From Trebonia kvetii (GTDB lineage: Bacteria > Actinomycetota > Actinomycetes > Streptosporangiales > Streptosporangiaceae), in assembly GCF_007827045.1 (NCBI RefSeq), contig NZ_RPFW01000005.1, positions 81,835 to 145,834 of the forward strand: DNA of 64,000 nt. Reading direction: 5' to 3'. This document shows, piece after piece, positions 1-8,017 of the stretch. A program made the position numbers and the translations under genes. Position 1 is the stretch's first letter. Each line of letters opens with the position of its first letter. The notes under the pieces were generated by a model. The model was not told the origin of the DNA. It did not search any database and saw only the letters and a list, made by a program, of their open reading frames with translations.

Positions 1-1
1 C

Positions 2-580
2 GCGACGCCGAAGTCCTTCCTCGACTTCACCCTCGAGGAGTGGAACGGGCCGGTCGAACGGAACCTCACCGCCACCATGCTGTGCATGCAGGCCGAAGCG
101 GTCGCGATGATCTCCGACGGGATGGCCGGCCGGATCGTCAACTTCGGCTCGACGAGCGGGGTCACCGCGGCGCCGTCGATCGCGCACTACGGCGCCGCGA
201 ACGCCGGGGTGATCCACTTGACGAAGTCGGCGGCCCTTGAGCTCGCCCCCTACGACATCCGGGTCAACTGCGTCGTGCCCGGCACGCACCTCATCGACCG
301 CGCCGGCCGCGAGACGCCCACGTCACGGCGACCCGAGCAGGCGGAGTTCCTGCGGCAGGCCGCGGCGGCCACGCCGCTGAAGCGCCTTGGCGGCGCGGGG
401 GAGACCGCGGGCGTCGCGCTTTTCCTGGCCTCGGACCTGTCGTCGTACATGACAGGACACGCGGTGATCTCCGACGGCGGCATGATGCACACCTCACAGC
501 GTCCCGCCGTCGGCACGGTCACCCCCGCGGCCCTTACCGGAATCGAGACCCGGGCCGGCGCGGGCGGCCGCCATGAGTGA
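2..580 (+). CDS. SDR-family oxidoreductase, 5'-truncated by window edge
   Basis: C-terminal two-thirds of a short-chain dehydrogenase/reductase; the Rossmann glycine motif lies outside the window. The frame is open from base 2. Visible are the beta5 catalytic serine region (STSG), the active-site tyrosine and the usual C-terminal SDGG segment. The YxxxK signature reads YGAAN, so the catalytic lysine is replaced by asparagine, and activity may be altered or lost. The stop overlaps the next start by 8 bases, so it is the first visible gene of a five-gene operon. The substrate cannot be told from sequence. Confidence 0.85.
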   Translation, partial: ATPKSFLDFTLEEWNGPVERNLTATMLCMQAEAVAMISDGMAGRIVNFGSTSGVTAAPSIAHYGAANAGVIHLTKSAALELAPYDIRVNCVVPGTHLIDRAGRETPTSRRPEQAEFLRQAAAATPLKRLGGAGETAGVALFLASDLSSYMTGHAVISDGGMMHTSQRPAVGTVTPAALTGIETRAGAGGRHE

Positions 581-1568
581 CCTGGAGATCATCGACTGCC
601 ACAACCACATCCTGCGGACCGAAGACCACAGCTGCGACCTGTACACCAACCTGCTGCGGTTCAACGCGGTGGCGGGCCTTCCCGACCGGCCGGGCTTCTT
701 CGGCACGCCGGACGAGGCGGAGCGGGTCATGGCCGCGACCGCCATCGCGCACATGAACATCCTGATGTTCACCTGGTCCGGGATCTACTGGCGACAAGGA
801 CAGCACCTCCTGCCCGACGAGCCCGCTGCCCGGGCACGCGAGGCCGAAGAGCTCCGCGCGCGGATCGTCCGCCGGATCCAGGACAACAACACCTGGGCGC
901 TCGGCCAGGCGGCGGCCAGCCCGCGGCTGAGCTGCTTCGTCGGCGTCGACCCGGTACTCATGGATGCTGGGACGCTGCTCGCCGAGGTCGACAGCGGAAT
1001 CAAGCGGGGCGCGCTCGGCGTCAAGCACGTGCCGATGAACCACGGCACCGAGGGCGATGACCCCCGGATGTGGCCCGTCTACGACTACTGCGCAGCGGCC
1101 GGCATCCCGATCCTGACTCAGGCCGCGGGCTTTATGACGGGTCATCCGAGGGACTACGCGAAGGCCCTTGCGGATTTCCCCCGGCTCAAGCTGATCTTCG
1201 CCCACCTGGGCCACGACCGGAGCTTCGGCCAGGGCGCGGACGCGGAGGTCCTTGAGCTGGCGAGGGCGTACCCGGGGGTGCACACCGACGTCTCGCTGCG
1301 GCTGATCGAGGTCGCCGACGGCCACGTGAGCGCGCCGGACATGGTCGCCCACCTGCGGACCATCGGCACCGACCGGGTCCTGTTCGGCAGCAACTGGGTG
1401 ATCAGCGAGTACCTGTGGCTCCGGGCCCGTCCAGGCGTCAGGCCCGAGACCAGCCACGACCGGCTGGATAAGGAGATCGAAGTGCTCAAGACGCTCCCGC
1501 TCACCGATGACGAGCGCGCCGACCTGGCCGGGCGCAACTTCCGCCGGCTCACCGGGCTGGGCTCGTGA
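573..1568 (+). CDS. Amidohydrolase-family (amidohydrolase_2) hydrolase/decarboxylase
   Basis: A 331-residue TIM-barrel metal hydrolase of the amidohydrolase_2 group, which includes ACMSD-like decarboxylases and lactone hydrolases. An N-terminal HxH metal motif (DCHNHIL, near residue 10) is present; the C-terminal strand reads LFGSNW, with Asn where many members have Asp, a known variant. ATG at 573 lies inside the 3' end of the upstream SDR gene, implying translational coupling, and its own stop overlaps the next gene by four bases (GTGA). A role in opening or decarboxylating a ring-derived intermediate is plausible but inferred from family only. Confidence 0.85.
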   Translation: MSDLEIIDCHNHILRTEDHSCDLYTNLLRFNAVAGLPDRPGFFGTPDEAERVMAATAIAHMNILMFTWSGIYWRQGQHLLPDEPAARAREAEELRARIVRRIQDNNTWALGQAAASPRLSCFVGVDPVLMDAGTLLAEVDSGIKRGALGVKHVPMNHGTEGDDPRMWPVYDYCAAAGIPILTQAAGFMTGHPRDYAKALADFPRLKLIFAHLGHDRSFGQGADAEVLELARAYPGVHTDVSLRLIEVADGHVSAPDMVAHLRTIGTDRVLFGSNWVISEYLWLRARPGVRPETSHDRLDKEIEVLKTLPLTDDERADLAGRNFRRLTGLGS

Positions 1569-2470
1569 CTCCAGGCGCGCCGCACGTCGCGGTGGTCACC
1601 GGCGCGGCCAGGGGCATCGGCCGGGCCATCGCGCGGCGGCTGGCTGCCGACGGGATCGCCGTGGCGGCAGTGTCACGGACGCTCCGGCCGGGCAGCGGGG
1701 AACTGGCCGGATCGCTCGAGGAGACGGTCGCGCTGATCCGCGCCGACGGCGGCCTGGCCATGGCCGTGCCCTTCGACCTCGGCGACATCAAGGCCGACCG
1801 GCGCGAGATCCTCAGCCAGGCCAGGGCCGAATTCGGCGCACCCGCCGACATCGTCGTGAATAACGCGGCGGCGCCGCGGCACTTCGACCTGACGTTCCCG
1901 CTTATGACGCGGGAGGCGTTCCTCGAAGCGGTCGAGGTCAACGTGTGGGCCGCCTGGGACCTGGCCGCAGCGGCCGTCCCCGACATGCGCGAGCGCGGCG
2001 CGGGCTGGATCCTCACCGTCTCCTCCTCTCAGGCCGGCCCGCGGAAGGGGCCGCCCTTCCGGCCCAACCCGACGAACGGCGCCACGCTGTACGGGGGCAC
2101 CAAGGCTTTCCTCGACCGGATCACCACCGGCGCGGCGATGGAGCTCTACGACGACAACATCGCCGTGAACACGATCGCGCCGGAGCGCCAGGTCGCGACG
2201 GACAACGCGCTGCTCGTGCCGGGCGTGCGGACGGACAACTCCGAGCCGGAGGAGACCATCGCCGAGGCGGCGCTGGCCTTGTGCACCGGTGACCCCAGGG
2301 TCTTGACCGGGCGCATCGCGTACAACCTGTCGCTGCTCGCCGAGCTCGGCCGCCCCGTCCGCACGCTCGACGGGCGGGCGCTCGTCCCCGGCTGGCAGCC
2401 GGGCGACATCGGCCCCGGTCGCCTCCGCACCCCCTACCTCAACCCGGCCGACCAACAGCTAGGAGGCTGA
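1565..2470 (+). CDS. SDR-family NAD(P)-dependent oxidoreductase
   Basis: A 301-residue classical SDR: TGAARGIG cofactor motif near residue 12, NNAA, and a complete YGGTK active site around residue 178. It starts at GTG 1565, overlapping the previous stop as GTGA, and ends two bases before the next ATG, whose Shine-Dalgarno (AGGAGG) sits inside its last codons. The C-terminal ~60 residues are longer than in minimal 250-residue SDRs. Probably oxidises a hydroxyl or reduces a ketone of an intermediate handled by the flanking amidohydrolases; substrate unknown. Confidence 0.88.
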   Translation: MTPGAPHVAVVTGAARGIGRAIARRLAADGIAVAAVSRTLRPGSGELAGSLEETVALIRADGGLAMAVPFDLGDIKADRREILSQARAEFGAPADIVVNNAAAPRHFDLTFPLMTREAFLEAVEVNVWAAWDLAAAAVPDMRERGAGWILTVSSSQAGPRKGPPFRPNPTNGATLYGGTKAFLDRITTGAAMELYDDNIAVNTIAPERQVATDNALLVPGVRTDNSEPEETIAEAALALCTGDPRVLTGRIAYNLSLLAELGRPVRTLDGRALVPGWQPGDIGPGRLRTPYLNPADQQLGG

Positions 2471-2472
2471 CC

Positions 2473-3621
2473 ATGCCGCTACAACCATCGATGAAGCTCA
2501 TCTCGGTCGACGACCACCTGATCGAGCACCCGAGAGTCTGGGCCGACCGCCTGCCCCAGAAGTACCTGGAGGCAGGGCCGAGGATCGTGGATGAGCCGTC
2601 GCGGACGGGCAGGCCGCCCATCCAGGTCTGGCACTACGCGGGCAAGCGGTTCCCGCAGATCGGGCTCAACGCGGTCGTCGGCAAGCGGCCGGAAGACTTC
2701 GGCGTCGACCCGGTCCGTTACGCCGACATGATCCCCGGCTGCTACGACCCCAAGGCGAGGCTGACCGATATGGACCTGGACGGGGTGCACGCGGCGGCGA
2801 ATTTCCCGTCGTTCCCGCGCTTCGCCGGCGCCCTGTTTACCGTCCAGAGCACCGACTTCGACCTGGCCCTGCGCTGCGTGCGCGCCTACAACGACTTCGT
2901 CATCGACGAGTGGTGCGCCACGGCGCCCGGCCGGTTCATCCCGCTGATCATCCTGCCGCTGTGGGACGTGGACCAGTGCGTGGCCGAGATCCACCGCTGC
3001 GCGGGCAAGGGCGCCAAGGGCATCACCTTCCCCGAGAACACCGTGCCGCTCGGCCTGCCGTCGGTCTACACCGACCACTGGGAGAAGGTGTTCTCCGCCG
3101 CGGAAGAGACAGACATGCCGCTGTGCATGCACTTCGGTTCCTCCGGGCAGCCGCCCGCCACCGCGCCGGAAGCGCCGTACATCGTGACGATTTCCCTCTA
3201 CGCGACCAACTCGATGTCGGCCACCACCCACCTGCTGTTTTCCCCGGTGTTCCACCGCCACCCCAAGCTGAAGGTGGCGCTGTCCGAGGGCGGCGTGGGG
3301 TGGATCCCGTACCTGCTCGAACGCATCGACCGGGCCTGGGAACGGCACCGCTGGTACCAGAATGTCGTCAAGGACGTGCGGCCATCGGATCTGTTCCGCA
3401 AGCACTTCTACGGCTGCTTCATCGACGACGTGGCCGGCCTCAAGTGGCGGCACGACATCGGGATCGGCAACATCACCTGGGAATGCGACTACCCGCACTC
3501 GGACTCGTACTGGCCGCACAGCCGCAAGTACGCAGAGGAAGTGTTCGCCGACGTGCCCGACGACGAGGTGCGCCAGATCGTCGAGCTGAACGCCCGCGAT
3601 CTGTTCAACTTCCACGCGTAG
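2473..3621 (+). CDS. Amidohydrolase-family protein (D-H type)
   Basis: A 382-residue amidohydrolase_2 protein of the subgroup that begins VDDHLIEHP instead of HxH and ends with a WECDYPHSDS strand carrying the conserved Asp. Members are common in actinobacterial terpenoid and steroid gene clusters, but few have known reactions. ATG 2473 has a strong Shine-Dalgarno (CTAGGAGG). It is the second amidohydrolase of this operon and is not a close copy of the first. The reaction is most likely hydrolysis or non-oxidative decarboxylation of a carboxylated intermediate. Confidence 0.87.
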   Translation: MPLQPSMKLISVDDHLIEHPRVWADRLPQKYLEAGPRIVDEPSRTGRPPIQVWHYAGKRFPQIGLNAVVGKRPEDFGVDPVRYADMIPGCYDPKARLTDMDLDGVHAAANFPSFPRFAGALFTVQSTDFDLALRCVRAYNDFVIDEWCATAPGRFIPLIILPLWDVDQCVAEIHRCAGKGAKGITFPENTVPLGLPSVYTDHWEKVFSAAEETDMPLCMHFGSSGQPPATAPEAPYIVTISLYATNSMSATTHLLFSPVFHRHPKLKVALSEGGVGWIPYLLERIDRAWERHRWYQNVVKDVRPSDLFRKHFYGCFIDDVAGLKWRHDIGIGNITWECDYPHSDSYWPHSRKYAEEVFADVPDDEVRQIVELNARDLFNFHA

Positions 3622-3638
3622 CGGACGGGCTGGATACC

Positions 3639-3851
3639 GTGCGGGAAAAGGACATCGAAGCAGACGACTGGACCGAGCAGGACTTGCTCACCCGCGAACT
3701 CGCGCTCGATCGGCTGGCCGAGGACGTGGCCGAGACGGAGGCCGCGCTCGCCGCGCTGCGCGGGAGAGCCGACCCGGACCCGGACGCGGTCGACCTTCTG
3801 GAACGCCGGCTGCGTGCCCTCGCGAGCAGCCGGGCGAACATCGCCACGTGA
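3639..3851 (+). CDS. Small acidic helical protein (70 aa)
   Basis: Starts at GTG 3639, 17 bases after the amidohydrolase stop, in the same orientation. The product is rich in Glu, Asp, Leu and Arg with heptad-like spacing (LLTRELALDRLAEDVAETEA), suggesting a short coiled coil or helical hairpin. No catalytic or metal motif is visible. It is probably co-transcribed with the amidohydrolase and could be a stabilising partner or an unrelated small protein. The ribosome-binding site is weak, so the exact start is uncertain. I recognise no family. Confidence 0.5.
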   Translation: MREKDIEADDWTEQDLLTRELALDRLAEDVAETEAALAALRGRADPDPDAVDLLERRLRALASSRANIAT

Positions 3852-3981
3852 ACGCCCGTGTATGGCCGCCCGGGCGTGAAGTGGAGGCGGCAGGAGAACC
3901 AGCATCTCGTTCGGGATGATGTTCTTGATTATTCAGAACGGATGGTGGTAGCTCTCTCCCGCCGCAGTGACTCGGCAGGGG

Positions 3982-6768
3982 CTAGCTTCCGAGTTCGGCG
4001 AAAGACCGGTCCAGCTCGGAAAGGAGCTGATCGGCACCGGGGACCAGGGCGAGTGCGTCGCGCACCGTCAGTCCGGCGGCCGCGCCGTCTGGCTGGTCCA
4101 GGTAGGCGGCCGCTTCGGGCACGTAGCGGACCAGGGCCTCCTTGAATAGGCGGAACGCCTCGGGGTTGTCCATCAGGTCGCCGATCGTGGAAGCCAGCGT
4201 GACCGGTTCCCTTGAGCTGAGCGTCGAAGGCAGCGTGACGTGCCACTCGTGCTGCCCCGCGCCGACCTGCGCGAGTGGCTGGCCGGGCAGGTCGACCTCC
4301 GCCGCGGCGTTCGGCGGCACCGTGGCCGTCACCCGCAGGTCAGCCCCGTCGAGTTGCCAGGAGATCGCGGTGAGTCCGTAGGGGGTGAGCAGGCCGGCCT
4401 GCGCATGAGTGAGCCCGCCGCCCGGCCGGGGCGCGAAGCGGATGCGCCGGTACCCTGGCGCGGCCGGTTCGAGTCCGGCGACGGTGCGGTGCAGCCAGTC
4501 GGCGACCGCGCCGAACGCGTAGTGGTTGAAAGAGGTCATGCCGCTCGGGTTGACCGCACCGTCGGGGAGGAGGCTGTCCCACCGTTCCCAGATCGTGGTC
4601 GCGCCGTGCGTCACCTGGTAGAGCCAGGAGGGGCACTCGCGCTGGAGCAGCAGCCGGTACGCCTCCTCCAGGTGGCCGGTCGCGCTGAGGGCATCGCAGA
4701 GCAGCGGCGTCCCGACGAACCCGGTGGGGATGGTGTAGCCGCGCCCCTTGACCAGGTCAGCAAGCCGGCGGCCGGCATGCTCGCGCAGCGCCTCGCTGGG
4801 CAGCAGCGCGAACTGGAGGGCCAGGGCATAGGCGGTCGGCGCGTCGGCCATGAGGCGGCCGGACCCGGTCACGTACTCAGACAGGAAGGCGGCGCGGACC
4901 TGAGCCGCCAGCTCGGCGTAGCGCGCGGCGTCGTCACCGCGGCCGAGGATGTGAGCCGCCCGCGCCACGATGTCGGCCGAGCGAGCGAAGTAGGCGGTGG
5001 CGACGATCTCGCCCGGCGTAGCGGCCCGGTCCGGGCGGTCGCGCGGCGCGGTTGGATCGAGCCAGTCGCCGAACTGAAACCCGGTGTCCCACAGCCGGCC
5101 CGGTCCGGCCAGTGCGTCGACGCGATCGACCCAGGCGCGCATGCTGTCGAACTGCGCGGCGAGCACCCCGGCGTCGCCGTAGCGCTGGTACACCACCCAG
5201 GGGACGATCGTGCCCGCGTCGCCCCAGGCGGCCGCGGGGGTTGCCGCGGTTGGCGTGCACTTGGGGACCACGAACGGAACGGTGCCGTCAGGCGCCTGAT
5301 CGGCGGCCAGGTCACGCAGCCAGGAGCCGAGGAACCCGGCGCTGTCGTACAGGAACGCCGCCGTCGGCGAGAACACCTGGAGGTCGCCGGTCCAGCCAAG
5401 GCGCTCGTCGCGCTGCGGGCAGTCGGTCGGCACGTCGAGGAAGTTGCCCCGCATTCCCCACACCACGTTCTCGTACAGCCGGTTGACCAGTTCGTCGGAG
5501 CAGCCGAAGTAGCCGGTCCGCTCCAGGTCGGAGTGGACGACGATCGCGCGGAGGTGACCCGGCCGCAGGTCACCCGGCCATCCGCTGACCTCCGCGTAGC
5601 GGAACCCGTGGAAGGTGAACCTCGGCTCGTAGGTCTCGGGCTCGCCGCCGCGCATGATGTACCGGTCGGTGGCCCGCGCGGTGCGCAGGGGGCCGGTCGC
5701 CAGCTCGCCGTCCTGGAGCACCTCGGCGTGCCGCAGCGTGATCTCGCGGCCGGCCTCGCCCTGGACGGTGAAGCGGACCCGGCCGACCAGGTTCTGGCCG
5801 AAGTCGACGACGGTTTTGCCGGAAGGCGAGGTGCTGATCGCGACCGGGGCCACTTCCTCGATCCGGCGAACGGGCGGGCTGGTCGGCGCGACCAGTGTCG
5901 CGAGGTCTCTGGGTTCAACGCGGACGGCACGCCAGTCCTCAGGGTTCACGCGGGCGTCGTAGGTCTCGCCGTCGTAGATGCTGCTGCTTCTGATCGGCCC
6001 GGTGGCCGAGCCCCACTGCCCGCCGGCGTCGGTCGCGACGGCCTGGACCGTGCCGTCGGCGTACCTGACCTCCAGTTGCGCCAGCCAGGCCAGGCGGTCG
6101 CCGTATACCGCGCGGGTCTTGCCGTCGTAGCCGATCCGACCCCGGTACCAGCCATCGCCGACCACCGCGGTGAGGGTGTTGGAGCCCTCGCGGATCAGCC
6201 CGGTGACGTCGTAGGTCTGGTACCTCAGCCGGCTGGCGTAGGCCGTCCAGCCGGGCGCCATAACGATGTCGCCTACGACGTTGCTGTTCAGTGCCGCCTC
6301 GTAGAGGCCGAGCGCGCTCGCGTACAACCGTGCGGACTCCGCGCCCGGCCGCACGACGAATTCCCGGTGCAGTTCGACGGCCGGCTGATCCCGCTGTGCG
6401 TCCTCGTCCCAGTCGGCGCTGATGAAGCGGGCGGACCAGTCGTCCGGATGCAGCAGGCCGGCTTCCGCGGTCGCTGGGGGGCTCCACTGCGACTGGCTGC
6501 CATCGGTCCCGGTCACCCTGACTCGGACGGTGACGCGCTCCCGCGACCGCAGCGGGACGAACGGCCAAGGCACGAGGACCGACTCCGCCGAGCCGACCAG
6601 GACGCGGCCGCTGACCGCGCCGGATGCCTCGACCTCGTAGCCGGCCTGCTCCCAGCCGGGAATCCCGGTGCGAACGCGCCAGGAGAGACGCGGCTTATCC
6701 TCGCCGATGCCCAGCGGAGTGCGGTGGTGCTCGAAGCGCACCGGTTCGACAGATGTCTCCTCAGCCAC
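3982..6768 (-). CDS. Alpha-L-rhamnosidase, GH78
   Basis: A 928-residue family GH78 enzyme that would remove terminal alpha-L-rhamnose from glycosides. N-terminal beta-sandwich domains precede an (alpha/alpha)6 barrel. The catalytic block DCPQRDERLGWTGD lies near residues 446-460 and carries the conserved Asp, Arg-Asp-Glu and Asp residues. TTIWERWDS near residue 725 carries the conserved catalytic Glu. No signal peptide is seen, so action is cytoplasmic. Residues ~846-928 form an extra helical tail resembling the tail of the GH3 enzyme at 10286-12496. An imperfect palindrome lies upstream at 6831-6857. Confidence 0.95.
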   Translation of the reverse strand: MAEETSVEPVRFEHHRTPLGIGEDKPRLSWRVRTGIPGWEQAGYEVEASGAVSGRVLVGSAESVLVPWPFVPLRSRERVTVRVRVTGTDGSQSQWSPPATAEAGLLHPDDWSARFISADWDEDAQRDQPAVELHREFVVRPGAESARLYASALGLYEAALNSNVVGDIVMAPGWTAYASRLRYQTYDVTGLIREGSNTLTAVVGDGWYRGRIGYDGKTRAVYGDRLAWLAQLEVRYADGTVQAVATDAGGQWGSATGPIRSSSIYDGETYDARVNPEDWRAVRVEPRDLATLVAPTSPPVRRIEEVAPVAISTSPSGKTVVDFGQNLVGRVRFTVQGEAGREITLRHAEVLQDGELATGPLRTARATDRYIMRGGEPETYEPRFTFHGFRYAEVSGWPGDLRPGHLRAIVVHSDLERTGYFGCSDELVNRLYENVVWGMRGNFLDVPTDCPQRDERLGWTGDLQVFSPTAAFLYDSAGFLGSWLRDLAADQAPDGTVPFVVPKCTPTAATPAAAWGDAGTIVPWVVYQRYGDAGVLAAQFDSMRAWVDRVDALAGPGRLWDTGFQFGDWLDPTAPRDRPDRAATPGEIVATAYFARSADIVARAAHILGRGDDAARYAELAAQVRAAFLSEYVTGSGRLMADAPTAYALALQFALLPSEALREHAGRRLADLVKGRGYTIPTGFVGTPLLCDALSATGHLEEAYRLLLQRECPSWLYQVTHGATTIWERWDSLLPDGAVNPSGMTSFNHYAFGAVADWLHRTVAGLEPAAPGYRRIRFAPRPGGGLTHAQAGLLTPYGLTAISWQLDGADLRVTATVPPNAAAEVDLPGQPLAQVGAGQHEWHVTLPSTLSSREPVTLASTIGDLMDNPEAFRLFKEALVRYVPEAAAYLDQPDGAAAGLTVRDALALVPGADQLLSELDRSFAELGS

Positions 6769-6830
6769 GGTCCCGTCTCCCCACTGTCGGCCTCTCGCGC
6801 CTGTTGCAACGGTTCAATCTGACCATAACA

Positions 6831-6857
6831 TGAAAGCCGAACGATATTCAGTTTTCA
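6831..6857. promoter_or_regulatory. TetR-type operator, copy 1
   Basis: A 27-bp imperfect palindrome with arms of the form TGAAA-n-C-n-GAA and TTC-n-G-n-TTTCA around a 5-base centre. It lies between the divergent rhamnosidase and esterase genes. Nearly the same sequence recurs at 10176-10202, between the TetR gene and the GH3 gene, matching at about 21 of 27 positions. The likely ligand is the TetR protein encoded at 9549-10145. Confidence 0.6.
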
Positions 6858-6903
6858 TGCCGCGGGCGCCCGCGTCCGCTGTGACCACGATAGGGAGTCG
6901 GCA

Positions 6904-7823
6904 ATGCCAAGTAAGGCGCTCGCATGGTTGTCGGGCTACCTCGCCTCGGCCGCTGGGGACGGGCAGGGGCCGCTCTCCATCGAGCAGGAGCGGGCGCGGG
7001 CCGAGGAGCATGCGGCGATGATGCCTCCCGTGCCGCCGTGACGGAGGAGCCGGCCTCCGGCCTGCCCGGCTCGCTGCTTTTCGCTCCGGCGGAAGCCCGT
7101 CAGGACCTGGTGATCCTGCTCATCCACGGCGGCGGCTTCCGGACCGGCGATCCTGGGCAGCTGCGTACGCTGGCCGGCCTTCTCGCATCGCGCACCGGTG
7201 CGCGCGTGCTCAGCCCGTGGTACAGGCTGGCGCCGGAGCACCCGTATCCTGCCGGGCTGGAAGACTGCGAGCGGGCATACGACGTGGCCCGTGAACTCGC
7301 GCCCCGGGTGGTGGTCGGGGGCGAGTCGGCGGGCGCGAACCTGGCCGCCGCCCTCCTGCTACGCCGACGCGCCGCGGGTGACGCCTCTCCGCTCGCGGGT
7401 GTGCTGTTCTCCGGTGTCTACGACCTGCGGACAGAGCGCTATCGGGCAGGCAGTTGGACGTCAAACGCAGCGTCCGACCAGGTCTTGACCGCTGGCGCAG
7501 GCCCGATTATGCAGCGAGATTACGCACCGGGCGGCGCTGGCGACCCCGGGATCTCGCCGTTGCTCGCCGACCTGGCCGGGCTGCCGCCGCTGCTGGTCAT
7601 GGCTTCGAGTGCAGAGTTGCTACTTGACGACTCGATCGAGTTCGCGGTCAAGGCCGGGCGGGCCGGGGTGGAGACCGTGCTGGAGATCTGGCCGGGCATG
7701 CCGCATAGCTGGTCGGTGCACACCGGCCTGCTGCCCGAAGGCGTCGAGGCGGCCGAGCGCGCCGCCGCGTTCATCGTCCGCGTCGCGACGGGGCGCGTCG
7801 TGGACGGCGCCGCCCTCGCGTAG
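6904..7823 (+). pseudogene. HSL-family alpha/beta-hydrolase, interrupted by a frameshift near 7038
   Basis: ATG 6904 follows a good Shine-Dalgarno (AGGGAG) and encodes 45 residues typical of an HSL-family N-terminal cap, beginning MPSKALAWLSGYLASAAG and ending MMPPVPP at a TGA (7039-7041). The reading frame resumes one base back at GTG 7038 (VTEEPASG) and runs to 7823. That part has the oxyanion motif HGGGF, nucleophile GESAG, and the acid and His of the triad (ELLLDDS, MPHSW). Loss of one G from CCGGTG would explain the break. It may be a sequencing error, a true mutation, or translational coupling through GTGA of two pieces. If functional, it would remove acyl groups from glycosides or sterol esters. 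Confidence 0.75.
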
Positions 7824-7873
7824 CCGCCGATTATCACGATTTGAGCGGGGCTGGGATGGTGCGGATCTGGGTC

Positions 7874-7984
7874 TGGTTTTTAAAACCAAATAGAGTTAGG
7901 TTTCTGGGTTGTTAGCCACGTCACCTCCTGGTTACCTGTGGGAAACCTAGCGAACCCGCCCGGACGGTGATTGAAAGGTTTCAA
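7874..7984. promoter_or_regulatory. MFS promoter region with two palindromes
   Basis: Between the esterase and transporter genes lie a perfect 15-bp palindrome TGGTTTTTAAAACCA (7874-7888) and TTGAAA-GG-TTTCAA (7971-7984). Both use the same GAAA/TTTC-type half-sites as the operators at 6831 and 10176 but with different spacing, so they may be weaker sites for the same TetR. The second lies about 34 bases before the chosen MFS start. Confidence 0.4.
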
Positions 7985-8017
7985 GTTCAGTCCCTTCGTC
8001 CACGAGAGGCCAACGCC

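Noticed and set aside
4240..6822. A very long plus-strand open frame opposite the rhamnosidase
   Set aside because: Arg/Pro/Gly/Ala-rich translation with no domain; it is the antisense shadow of a clear GH78 gene, as expected at this GC content.
6924..7037. ATG 6924 as the esterase start
   Set aside because: The first ~38 residues in that frame are low-complexity Gly/Ala/Arg; the real N-terminal cap is in the frame starting at 6904, which has a ribosome site.
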